Source: Nitrospira defluvii
GTDB lineage: Bacteria > Nitrospirota > Nitrospiria > Nitrospirales > Nitrospiraceae
Reading direction: 5' to 3'
Assembly: GCA_000196815.1 (NCBI GenBank)
Contig: FP929003.1
Span: forward strand, 3,433,501 to 3,497,500
Length of the DNA stretch: 64,000 bases
Part shown: one piece after another, positions 44,453 through 53,800 of the stretch
Layout of the letters: each line of letters opens with the position of its first letter
Position numbering within the stretch: the first letter of the stretch is position 1
Translations under genes and position numbers: made by a program
Notes under the pieces: model-generated
The model's input: the letters and a program-made list of their open reading frames with translations, nothing else
Databases searched by the model: none
What the model was told of the DNA's origin: nothing

Positions 44453-44576
44453 GAGAATGCTGAAAAAGCCAGTCCAACAAGGTCGCAGTGAGCGAAAGGC
44501 CGGGGCGTACGTTGTTCCGTACGTCAAGGCCTTGAGCGATACGAGAACGGCGCTGAAGGGCCTTGGCAGCATGCTC
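44453..44576. repeat. Intergenic palindromic repeat, diverged full copy
   Basis: Left end ATGCTGAAAAAGCC and right end GGCCTTGGCAGCAT are roughly complementary, with GTCCAACAAGGTCGCAG near the left end and a central GCGTACG/CGTACGT hairpin. It lies between the VOC gene and DGPF gene 3. Confidence 0.7.
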
Positions 44577-44988
44577 ACTTGGCGCGTTCGTTCATCTCCC
44601 ACAGGGCAAAGGTATTACCCTCCGTATCCTGACAGATGGCGAAATAGCCCATGCCATGCACCGCCGTCTTGGGCTTGCAGATCGCCCCTCCGAGTTTCTC
44701 GACCTTTTTCATCGCCATCGTCACCGACGGCACGCCCACATAGTTGGTGATGGATTGTTCCGGATACATACGTGGCATTAGCCCGCCGTCGGGCGTCGCA
44801 TCTTTTCCGCCGGTATCGATGTGCCAGTAGTCGTCGATGGCGGCCGGGATTTTCGCAAAATGCCAGCCGAACAACGATCCATAAAACTTCTTCGCCCGGT
44901 CGAGATCGTCGGCAGGCACCTCAAACCAGACAACACTGGCCGCCGCCTGCGACTTCTTCACCGCCCGCTTCTTGGTCCTCGTCGCCAT
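44575..44988 (-). CDS. VOC-family (glyoxalase/bleomycin-resistance fold) protein
   Basis: A 137-residue protein with a Lys/Arg-rich start followed by VVWFEVPADDLDRAKKFYGSLFGW and YFAICQDTEGNTFALWE, the beta-alpha-beta modules of the VOC superfamily. ATG 44988 has GGAGG at better spacing than ATG 44991. Substrate unknown. It is part of the DGPF/VOC group. Confidence 0.85.
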   Translation of the reverse strand: MATRTKKRAVKKSQAAASVVWFEVPADDLDRAKKFYGSLFGWHFAKIPAAIDDYWHIDTGGKDATPDGGLMPRMYPEQSITNYVGVPSVTMAMKKVEKLGGAICKPKTAVHGMGYFAICQDTEGNTFALWEMNERAK

Positions 44989-45199
44989 CATGTCCTCCTT
45001 CTCTTCGCCATCTCGTTACAGAAGTTAGTCGTCGGAATCGGCCAAAATCGACATGGCGCTGCGAGCCGATGAATCGCCTATAATTTCCACTCGTTAGCAA
45101 ATATAACCACTCGGAGTCTCCCTAGCCCACGGCCCTTGCAAGCACGGCCGTCGAAGCGCAGCATAGGCTCGGCGCCGATCAATCGAAGAAAGGATCGAC

Positions 45200-45565
45200 A
45201 TGAAGGTCACTGACATCGCATTTGCCTGTTATCCGGTTACCGACCTCCGGCGGGCGCGCCGGTTTTATGAGGGCGTGCTGGGGCTCAAAGAATCGCGGTT
45301 CTTCGGAGAGGGAGACAAGGGGTTCGTCGAATACGATCTCGGGTCCAACACGCTCGGGATCGGAAACGGCGCGCCGGATTGGAAGCCATCCCCTGGCGGG
45401 GGGTCGGTCGGCCTCGAGGTAGAAGATTTCAATGCGGCCATTGCGAGTCTCAAGCAACACAAGTGCCCGTTCCGGCTTGAACCGTTGGAAACACCCGCCT
45501 GCCACATGGCGATCATCTCCGATCCGGACGGGAATTCCATCATTATCCATAGACGGAAATGTTGA
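45200..45565 (+). CDS. VOC-family (glyoxalase fold) protein
   Basis: A 121-residue protein starting VTDIAFACYPVTDLRRARRFYEGVLGL and ending ISDPDGNSIIIHRRK, typical of small VOC dioxygenase/isomerase-fold proteins. AAAGGA precedes ATG. It is divergent from the VOC gene at 44.6-45.0 kb and converges with the ECF sigma gene; substrate unknown. Confidence 0.85.
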   Translation: MKVTDIAFACYPVTDLRRARRFYEGVLGLKESRFFGEGDKGFVEYDLGSNTLGIGNGAPDWKPSPGGGSVGLEVEDFNAAIASLKQHKCPFRLEPLETPACHMAIISDPDGNSIIIHRRKC

Positions 45566-45631
45566 TGAGGGCGTCCGCAACCTGGAGACTCCCTCGTAGC
45601 CGCGGTGTTTTCTAGCGTTGCACCAGACGGC

Positions 45632-46882
45632 TTAGCTTAATTCGGCCAACCGTCCCTGTAGAAACCTCCGCTCCGGCTCCTGCTGCGTGAGGCTCAAGGC
45701 CTGCTCGTAAGAGGCGCAGGCTTCGGCGTTTCGCCCTAGTCGCCGGCAGAGGTCGGCTCGGGCTGCATGCGCGAGGTGATAGTTCACAAGTTCGCCGCGG
45801 GAAAGAATCGCATCGACCAAGGCCAGCCCCGCCGCCGGACCGTCGCGCATCGCCACAGCCACTGCCCGGTTCAGTTCGACCACGGCTGACGGCTCAGCCT
45901 GCACCAACAGATCATAGAGAGCGACGATCTGCGCCCAATCAGTCGATGCGGCATCGGGAGCTTCGGCATGCACGGCAGCAATCGCAGCCTGAATGGTATA
46001 GGGACCGACCTGACGCGACCCAAGCGCCCGCTCTACCAAGGCAGTTCCTTCGTCCATCTGCGCCCGGTTCCACTGCGAGCGATCCTGCTGCTCCAGGAGA
46101 ATCAGATCGCCGGCCGGCGAGGTGCGCGCGGCACGACGCGAGTCGTGCAGCAGCATCACCGCCAGGAGGCCCAGGGCTTCGGGCTCCGGCAGCAACCCGA
46201 TCAACAGCCGCCCCAAACGAATCGCCTCCCCGGATAGATCGTGCCGCGTGAGGGTGTTCCCCGACGAGGCGCTATACCCTTCATTAAAGACGAGGTACAC
46301 GACCCGCAACACCGCATCCAACCGGTCAGGCAAATCGGCCGCCGACGGCACTTCGTAGGGAATGCGAGCGTCACGGATTTTGCCTTTGGCGCGCACGATG
46401 CGTTGCGCGATGGTGGCGGGCTTCGTCAGAAATGCGCGCGCGATCTCATCGGTCGTGAGGCCGCAGACTTCGCGCAACGTCATGGCCACTTGCGCTTCGG
46501 CCGAGAGCGCGGGATGGCAGCAGATGAACATCAGCCGCAGTCGGTCGTCCTCAACCGCCTCGTCGTTCCAGTCTTCGGGATCGCTCGTGCTGAGCTCCAG
46601 GTGTCTGGCAAGTTCCGTCAGGGATGCGTCGAACCTGGCGCGCCGCCGCATGCCGTCGATGGCCTTGAAGCGGCCGGTCGAGACGAGCCACGCCCGCGGA
46701 TTGGCAGGTACTCCATCTCGCGCCCACTGCTCCACAGCCACAGCGAAGGCATCGTGCAGGGCTTCCTCAGCCGTATCGAAATCCCCGAGCAGACGGATCA
46801 AGGTTGCGAGCACCTGGCGGGAGTCCGCGCGATACACCGACTCCACCAATTCGCGCACCTGTCTGGACTGGTCTTCGCTCAC
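45632..46882 (-). CDS. ECF42-type RNA polymerase sigma factor with C-terminal TPR domain
   Basis: A 416-residue sigma factor. Sigma-2 (residues ~5-80: [41 protein letters not shown]) and sigma-4 (~110-170: [28 protein letters not shown]) are followed by a long helical domain (~190-416) with TPR-like sequence ([17 protein letters not shown]). This architecture and neighbouring DGPF genes define ECF42, which usually has no anti-sigma factor and is controlled through the extension. Start GTG 46882. It is last in a run of same-strand genes reaching back to 55 kb. Confidence 0.9.
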   Translation of the reverse strand: MSEDQSRQVRELVESVYRADSRQVLATLIRLLGDFDTAEEALHDAFAVAVEQWARDGVPANPRAWLVSTGRFKAIDGMRRRARFDASLTELARHLELSTSDPEDWNDEAVEDDRLRLMFICCHPALSAEAQVAMTLREVCGLTTDEIARAFLTKPATIAQRIVRAKGKIRDARIPYEVPSAADLPDRLDAVLRVVYLVFNEGYSASSGNTLTRHDLSGEAIRLGRLLIGLLPEPEALGLLAVMLLHDSRRAARTSPAGDLILLEQQDRSQWNRAQMDEGTALVERALGSRQVGPYTIQAAIAAVHAEAPDAASTDWAQIVALYDLLVQAEPSAVVELNRAVAVAMRDGPAAGLALVDAILSRGELVNYHLAHAARADLCRRLGRNAEACASYEQALSLTQQEPERRFLQGRLAELS

Positions 46883-46942
46883 GGTCGGAATACCTTTCAG
46901 TCGTACAACCAGCTGCCGCCTTCTGCCTTCACCCGTTCATTC

Positions 46943-47266
46943 CTACGTCCGGCCCAACTGCGCCTTAGCCGCCGGACTCATCATCTCCGGATTCCAGGCG
47001 GGATCCCATACAAGATCGACGTCCACCGACCGCGCCTCCGGCAACTCGCGCAAAATCGCCGAATGCACCATCTCCATCAGCAGTTCTTCCATCGGACAGG
47101 CGGGCGTCGTCATGGTCATCCTCACGTGCACCAGCCCGTCGCGCACGTCGCTGTCGTACACCAAGCCCAGATCGACGATGTTGATGCCCAACTCGGGATC
47201 GACCACCTGTCGCAGGGCGTCGAGTACGCGTGGATTGGAACCGGCACCCTGTTTCTCCGTCGTCAT
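46943..47266 (-). CDS. DUF59/MIP18-family iron-sulfur assembly factor
   Basis: A 107-residue protein with VVDPELGINIVDLGLVYD and TTPACPMEELL, the conserved Cys-containing motif of DUF59 (PaaD/SufT/Cia2) proteins that help mature or repair Fe-S clusters. AAGGGG precedes ATG. It lies 48 bp after the membrane-protein gene and 60 bp before the sigma gene. DUF59 genes often accompany hemerythrin and NO-response genes. Confidence 0.88.
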   Translation of the reverse strand: MTTEKQGAGSNPRVLDALRQVVDPELGINIVDLGLVYDSDVRDGLVHVRMTMTTPACPMEELLMEMVHSAILRELPEARSVDVDLVWDPAWNPEMMSPAAKAQLGRT

Positions 47267-47314
47267 TCAACCGCCCCTTTCACCGGCGAAACCGCCGTCT
47301 GCGTTGTGCATCCA

Positions 47315-48415
47315 TCACGATGCCCGGGTTTGCACTCGCCCCGCTTGCGCCGGCGGACTCCGCAGCGCCGATACGGTGTTGCCGAGAAACAAGAGTAGTG
47401 TCACGGCATTGAGCAGGCCACCGACCTGACGACCGGCGCTCCACCCCATCGCATCGCCGAGGAGGCGTACGACCAGGGTGATTTGCAGCAGGACCACATG
47501 TGCATAAAACAGCGGGCGATAGGTCATCCTTGCGCCGAGCACCGCCGGAAAGATAATCGGCGCATGGGCGAAGATCATCGCGAAGACAAACCCGATAAAA
47601 AAGGCATGCAGCGTGGCGTCGTACTGCGGGCCTACGGGCATACCCCCGAACCACATGGCGGACAAACCGCTGATGCCAAGCCAGACATATCCGGTGAGCA
47701 GACAGATCGCGATGAACCGCGTCAGCCCTGTTTGCTTGACGGTTCTCCTGGCAATGTCATGTCTCCCCAACCACAGGGCGAGACCGGCCAGCCCCAACCC
47801 GAACAGACGAACGCCCCCGTCAAACGACCAGCCCAGCAGCAACAACCCCGTAAGCAGAATGCCGAGTAGCAGCAGGAACATCGCCTGCGCGGCCCCGCTC
47901 ACTTGCTGCAACCGGGCCAGTTCCAGGCGTTCACCGGCAATGGTCACCACGAGAAACGCCGCCCACCAAAAGACGACCAGAAAGACGGGCCACCCGAGAC
48001 ACCAGAGCAGATTGCCTAGAGCCCAGACAATTGCCCCGCCTCCCATGGTGAACGCGTACAGCGCCGGATGCCGGCGAATGATCGCCGCAAAGATTGCAAC
48101 CAACACAAGGCTGCCGGCAAGCATCAACAATTGCGCCGCAAGGAGAGGAACCCCGACGATCAAGCCCACAGCACCGAGTCCGGTCAACAGCGGAGCGGCA
48201 TAGGCCCAAGGCCGTCCCAGAGCCACCGCACGCTCCAAGCCGATCAGCGTACCCAGAAAGCCGGACACCATGAGCGGCCCATGCAGGGACGAAAATCCAG
48301 GCCGTGGAAGCGACACATCCCACCCGAGCCGCGAAAGCCCCGCCCACAGTCCTGTGAGCAATGCGAGCATTCCCAAGGCGAGAAGCGGAAGACGGTGAGG
48401 ATGTCGGACGACCAT
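47315..48415 (-). CDS. Polytopic membrane protein, possibly distant NnrS relative
   Basis: A 366-residue protein with about ten to twelve membrane helices. Conserved-looking His lie in SSLHGPLMVSG, LHAFFIGFVFAMIFAHAP and YAHVVLL, as might coordinate haem or metal. The arrangement recalls NnrS, a haem-copper membrane protein of nitric-oxide metabolism, but the match is weak and by eye. It lies between hemerythrin and DUF59 genes with 18- and 48-bp gaps. Confidence 0.6.
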   Translation of the reverse strand: MVVRHPHRLPLLALGMLALLTGLWAGLSRLGWDVSLPRPGFSSLHGPLMVSGFLGTLIGLERAVALGRPWAYAAPLLTGLGAVGLIVGVPLLAAQLLMLAGSLVLVAIFAAIIRRHPALYAFTMGGGAIVWALGNLLWCLGWPVFLVVFWWAAFLVVTIAGERLELARLQQVSGAAQAMFLLLLGILLTGLLLLGWSFDGGVRLFGLGLAGLALWLGRHDIARRTVKQTGLTRFIAICLLTGYVWLGISGLSAMWFGGMPVGPQYDATLHAFFIGFVFAMIFAHAPIIFPAVLGARMTYRPLFYAHVVLLQITLVVRLLGDAMGWSAGRQVGGLLNAVTLLLFLGNTVSALRSPPAQAGRVQTRAS

Positions 48416-48433
48416 TGGCGCGTAAACTTTCCG

Positions 48434-48991
48434 TCAGGATTCCCGGGCCGGAGTCACCGGCACATCTCTACCGATGTCCGCCTCCATGCGATAACCGGCC
48501 CGTTCCAATGTGCGGCGTAGCGTGGTCATCACCGCAGGGCTGTCGGAATGGGGCATCACGGCAAGCGACGGGGCCGCGAGCAAGTCCTTCAGCAGTGGCT
48601 CGGCCTCGGAGCCTGCCAGCTGATCGCAGAGATCGTAGACGCCACCCGGTCCTTCTTCCAGCACATTGTGGTCCATGAGCAGGCGCCGGATGGTCGCCAG
48701 AATCGCCGGGGTGGGAGTAGGCATGAGCAACGTGGCCAGCGCGCCGTGATCGAGTCGAAGCTTGGCAGCGATCGGAAGCGGTGTGCCGCCTCGCCACCGT
48801 TGGACGGCAGGGAACAGAATCTTCTCCTCCATGCCGATGTGCCGGAGCAGTCCGACACGAAATTGATCGTAGACCTCGCGATTGACCTGGGCCGGTTGGG
48901 TCGCCGCCGCCTGCAACAATACGTCGAGCCGTCGATGGTCTTCGACGAGGAATCGCGCGAAAGGGCCTCTCTCTTTTGCCTCCTGCGTCAT
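48434..48991 (-). CDS. Hemerythrin-like (HHE) di-iron protein
   Basis: A 185-residue protein with HHE ligands in order: EDHRRLD, LLRHIGMEEKILFPAV, LRLDHGAL and LMDHNVLEEGPGGVYDL. Such proteins bind oxygen or nitric oxide, or protect or repair Fe-S proteins. The C-terminal ~45 residues are an extension of unknown role. It sits 45 bp after the outer-membrane factor gene in the long same-strand run. Confidence 0.87.
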   Translation of the reverse strand: MTQEAKERGPFARFLVEDHRRLDVLLQAAATQPAQVNREVYDQFRVGLLRHIGMEEKILFPAVQRWRGGTPLPIAAKLRLDHGALATLLMPTPTPAILATIRRLLMDHNVLEEGPGGVYDLCDQLAGSEAEPLLKDLLAAPSLAVMPHSDSPAVMTTLRRTLERAGYRMEADIGRDVPVTPARES

Positions 48992-49036
48992 GTCCCGGTT
49001 CCCGTCACGCCGCCCTCTTCACCCGAGATTTGTGAG

Positions 49037-50482
49037 TCAGCCGCGCCCCGCCTTTCCCGGCGCTGCCGGAGCTTGCCCCGGCTGTTGCTGGGCCGTATCG
49101 AGCGGTGACCATCCGCCTCCCAGCGCCTTATACAATTGCACGACCGACACCAGCTGTAACCGGTGGGTGCTGGTCAACGCAAGTTCCGCGTCGAACAGAT
49201 TGCGTTGCGCGACGAGGACATCGAGATAGTTCGCGAGTCCTCCTTTATACCGCAAATTGGCCAGCCGCAGAGCCGAGCGCAACGCGTCCACCTGCTCAAC
49301 CTGCGCAGTCCGCTGCTCCCGCACCGTGCGCACGGCGACGAGCGCATCCTCCACTTCACGAAATGCCACCAGCAGCGATTGCTCATACCGTGCCAGCGCC
49401 TCACGGCTCTGCGCCTCAGCCGCGTCCTGCTGAAACCCGAGAATCTGAGCATTCAGCAATGGACCGGTAAGCCCGGGACCGGCGACACCGAACGCCGTCT
49501 CATTCGCCACCAAGCGTGACAACTGCGGACTGGCGACCCCAAGGATCCCCGTGATGCTGAGTTTCGGAAACCGGTCCGCCTTCGCCACCCCAATTCTCGC
49601 CGTGGCCGCCGCCAGTTCCTGCTCCGCCTGCACCAGATCCGGGCGACGCTGCAGTAATTCCGAAGGAAGGCCGGCCGGCACCTCCGGCGGCATCACCTGA
49701 TCGGTGAGAGAGCGGCCTCTCGGAATCTGACCCGGCACACGCCCCAGCAACACACTGAGCTGGTTTTCTTTCTGCACCATCTGCCGGCTCAACTCTGCCG
49801 CCCGCGCCGCGGCGTTGGCGCGTTCCGCCGCAAACTGGTCCGCGTCGATTTTGGAGATCATGCCCTCCCGCAGCCTGGCCTCGGCAATTCTGACCGATTC
49901 GTCCCAGGACTTCAGCGTTCGTTGCGCCACGGCCAACTGCATGTCGAACTGCAGCATGTCGAAGTAGGCTTCCGCCACACCACTCACCAGTTGCAGGACG
50001 ACCGCCCGTCGTGCCTCCTCACGCGACAGAAGATCGCCTCGCGCCGCTTCGTTCGATCGACGAATCCGCCCCCAGATATCGATCTCCCAGGACAGATTGC
50101 CCTGGAGATAGTAGTTGAACGGATTGGGAAAGCCCGGAAACAGAAAGTTTGCCTTGCGGCCGAACAAGGGCGCGTTGGACGTGAGATCGGCCTTCGGCGC
50201 GAAATCCATTTTTGCGATCAACATGCGGGCCTGAAAATCTTCGACCGACGCAACCGCCCGTTTCAGATCTTTATTCTCGGCCAGCGCCACTCGAATGAGA
50301 CGCCGCAGTTGTTCATCCTGCAACAGATCCCACCAGGGCAGGTTGGCAAACGACTCGGTTTCCTGCTGCGTCGCCGCCATGCGGAACCGGTCCGGCACAG
50401 CGAGATCGGGACGGGAGTAATCCGGCCCGATGGCACAGGCACCCAGGAGAACGGAACTTATGAGGAGAGCTAGCATGCGCAT
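49037..50482 (-). CDS. Outer-membrane efflux lipoprotein (NodT/OprM family), pump 2
   Basis: A 481-residue outer-membrane channel of the second RND pump. Lipobox LLGACAIGPDYS, then PWWDLLQDEQLRRLI, WEIDIWGRIRRSNEAARGDL and LRYKGGLANYLDVLVAQRNLF. Long stretches are identical to the pump 1 channel although the two RND proteins are of different types. The C-terminus is Pro/Ala/Gln-rich. It follows the STAS gene by 12 bp. Confidence 0.92.
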   Translation of the reverse strand: MRMLALLISSVLLGACAIGPDYSRPDLAVPDRFRMAATQQETESFANLPWWDLLQDEQLRRLIRVALAENKDLKRAVASVEDFQARMLIAKMDFAPKADLTSNAPLFGRKANFLFPGFPNPFNYYLQGNLSWEIDIWGRIRRSNEAARGDLLSREEARRAVVLQLVSGVAEAYFDMLQFDMQLAVAQRTLKSWDESVRIAEARLREGMISKIDADQFAAERANAAARAAELSRQMVQKENQLSVLLGRVPGQIPRGRSLTDQVMPPEVPAGLPSELLQRRPDLVQAEQELAAATARIGVAKADRFPKLSITGILGVASPQLSRLVANETAFGVAGPGLTGPLLNAQILGFQQDAAEAQSREALARYEQSLLVAFREVEDALVAVRTVREQRTAQVEQVDALRSALRLANLRYKGGLANYLDVLVAQRNLFDAELALTSTHRLQLVSVVQLYKALGGGWSPLDTAQQQPGQAPAAPGKAGRG

Positions 50483-50494
50483 GCGATGACCGTC

Positions 50495-50806
50495 CTATCT
50501 CGTCTCACAGCGGACGGATGGGGTGGCCTGGCCGCCTCCCGCCCCGGTGATTTCTGCCACGATGTGTCTGGTGCAACACCCGTTCGCGACCAAGGCAGCG
50601 CCTTCCCGCCACATGCGGGTCAGCAAGGCCCTGCCCTCCTCGGCAATGAAGGTGATGTCCGTCAGTTCCACCACGGGAGCAACGGTGCCGGCTTGTTTGA
50701 CCTGCTGCCACACCCGTTCGAGTTCAGTCACCCAGGGCCCGCTCAGACTCCCTTCCAAGGTCAGACGCGCGGAATCGGAAGTCTGCTCGGACGTAATCTT
50801 CAGCAT
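50495..50806 (-). CDS. Small STAS-like domain protein
   Basis: A 103-residue protein starting MLKITSEQTSDSARLTLEGSL, with VVELTDITFIAEEGRALLTRM, the order of a STAS (anti-sigma-factor-antagonist) fold. The usual phosphorylatable Ser/Thr position (D-[ST]-S-G) is replaced by TFIAEEG, so phospho-switching is unlikely. It is inserted between the RND and outer-membrane factor genes with gaps of 12 and 41 bp. AGGAGG precedes the start. Confidence 0.72.
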   Translation of the reverse strand: MLKITSEQTSDSARLTLEGSLSGPWVTELERVWQQVKQAGTVAPVVELTDITFIAEEGRALLTRMWREGAALVANGCCTRHIVAEITGAGGGQATPSVRCETR

Positions 50807-50847
50807 CGTGCATGTCCTCCTGTTGCCCTCAACAAGCCGGGATCAGT

Positions 50848-53800
50848 TCATCCCTTGGCCGCTGCCAACTGCAACGCACCCGCTTCGGACTCTTCCACAT
50901 CCACGGCCGGCTGATGGCGGGCCGCAATCAGCGAGTAAAACACCGGCACGACGAACAGCGTGAAGATGGTTCCGACCGTCATCCCCGTGACCAACACCAT
51001 GCCGATGCTGTTGCGGGCCGCGGCGCCGGGTCCCGAGACAAGCACCAGAGGAAGGTGCCCGAACACCGTGGCCGCCGAGGTCATCAAGACCGGGCGTAAT
51101 CGCGTCAGGGAGGCCTCGCGCAACGCCGCCGTCTTCGACAGCCCCCGCTCTTGCAGGGTATTTGCGAATTCGACGATCAGGATGCCGTTCTTCGCAATCA
51201 GCCCCACCAGTGTAATCAACCCGACCTGCGAATAGATGTTGATGGTCGTCAGGTCAAGGAAACTGAACACCAGCGCTCCCGAGATCGCCAACGGCACCGA
51301 GCCCAACAGGACGATCAGCGGGTCCCGAAAACTTTTGAACTGGGCGGCGAGCACGAGGTAAATGAGCACCACCGCAAAGCCCAGTGTCACCGTCAAGGCC
51401 GAACCTTCGTGGCGGATCTGGCGCGATTCTCCCGCAAAGTCGAGTGCCACACGCGGACCGACGGCCGCGGCCGCCGCAGTCTCCAGGACACGCAGCCCCT
51501 CCTCCTTCGTCACCCCGGGCTTCACCCCGCCGAAGATACGCACCGCATTGCGTTGCTGGAAACGATTCAACGTCCGCGGCGCGGTACTCGTTTCTATATG
51601 CGTAAACGTCGAGACCGGCACCAGTTGGCCGCTCGGGGTCTTGATCTTGAGATCAAGCAGCGGATCCAGCGTCGCGCGATCCTTGTCTCCGATTTGAGGA
51701 ATGACCTTGTAACTGCGGTCATAAAAATTGAACCGATTCACATAGGCGCCACCGAGCAGCGTCCCCAGTTCCTGCCCGACCCCGGCGAGGTCGAACCCCA
51801 GGTCGGCGAGTCGCTCGCGATCGAGCACCACCCGGGCTTCAGGCAAATCGATCTTCAGGTCGGTGTCGACATACAGGAACTTGCCGCTCTGCCAACCGGC
51901 AGCCAGGACCGCGCCGGTCATCTCCAGCAGTTGCTCGGCAGGCACTTCACTCGCCAGGATCAGCTCAACATCGTACTGACCGGGCGTGGGTAACGGCGGA
52001 TCGAGGCGCGGGAAGACCCGCAGCCCGGGGATCTGCGACACGGCTCCGAAGACTTCGCCGTACATCAACTCGGTGGAGCGCGTCCGTTCCCGCCAGTCTT
52101 TGGCCACCAGGCCGCCGAATCCACCCCACGACGAGGTCAGCGACCACATGAACCGGGCTTCCGGAAACGCACGGATCGCTTCCACCACTTTCAAGGAATC
52201 ACTGTTCGTAGCGGCCACCGTTGAATCCGGCGAGGCCTCCAGAAAGAGACTGATATGACTCTGATCCTCCACAGGCGCCAGTTCCTGCCGTGAAAAGAGA
52301 TACAGTGGAACGGCCGCCACCATGATCAGCAACGATGCCGCAACGATCGCCCAGCGCATCTCCAACGCACCGTCGAGCAACCGCCCATAGACCGCCCGCG
52401 TCACGTCGAACCCGCGATTGACCAGGCGGGTCAACTTGCCCTCCTTGCCCTCCGGGTGGACAAACCGTGAGCTCATGACCGGCGAGAGCGTGATCGCCAC
52501 GACTCCGGACAACACCACAGCGGCGGCGAGGGTGATGGCAAACTCCAGAAACAGTGATCCGGCCAGGCCTCCCTGAAACCCGATCGGGGCATAGACTGCA
52601 GCCAGGGTAATGGTCATCGCGATGATGGGACCGACCAACTCGCGCGAACCGATCAACGCCGCCTGGATCCGCGACTTGCCTTCACGCACGTGCCGTTCCA
52701 CGTTTTCCACGACGACAATCGCATCGTCCACCACCAAGCCCACCGACAACACGATCGCGAGAATGGTCAGCAGATTTAGGCTGAAGCCGAATGCATACAT
52801 GAAGATGGCGGCTCCGATCAGCGACACCGGCATCGCCACCAACGGAACCAGCGCGGTTCTGATCGATCCCATGAACAGGAACACCACCGTGGCCACGATC
52901 AGAATCGTTTCGCCCAGGGTCTTGGTGATCTCCTTCAAGGCGCTTTCCATGAACATGGTGCCGTCCCAGACCAGCTGCATGTCGATGTCTTTGGGCAGGG
53001 TCGGCCGAATACGATCCATTTCCTCCCGCAACCGGTGAGCTACTTCAATCTCGTTGGAGCCGACCAGCGGCCAGACACCAAGGTACACTCCCTCCAGGCG
53101 GTTGTACTTCGCCACCATCTCCGCTTCTTCAGCGCCTTTTTCCACTCGCGCCACATCCCTCAGGCGCACGATGGCGCCGCTACGGTCCGCCACGATGAGT
53201 TCCTGAAACTCGTTCACGGAACGCAGGTCGGTATTTGCGAGCAGATTGACCTGCACGAGGTTGCCCTTGGTCCGGCCGACGGCAGCCAGGTAATTGTTGC
53301 GCCGCAACGCGGCCTGCACATCACCGGGAGAGAGGTTGTAAGCCGCGAGACGATCGGGGTCGATCCACACGCGCATGGCGATCTGCCGTCCACCTTCAAT
53401 TGTGACCCGCTGCACCCCGGTCAGGGTGGCCAGTTGCGGCTGCAGGGTTCGCAACAGCCAATCCGTCAGCGCCGGCACGGTCCTCTCCGGAGACGTGAAA
53501 CTGAGATAGAACGACGCATAGGGGCGGTCGGCACGCTGCACTTCCACCGCCGGAGGTTCCGCTTCAGCCGGCAGCTCCGACCGGACCTGTTGCAACCGCG
53601 CCGTCACTTCAGCGAGTGCCGCCGTGCTGTTGTGGTTCAATTTCAAATGCACCGTCACGGTGCTGACGCCGGCGCGACTGGTGGATTCGAGATAATCCAC
53701 CCCGCTGATCGCCGACACGACCCGCTCGATCGGCGTGGTGAGGAATCCCCGCACCGTCTCTGCCGCGGCTCCGTAATAGACCGTCGTAATAATGATCGAG

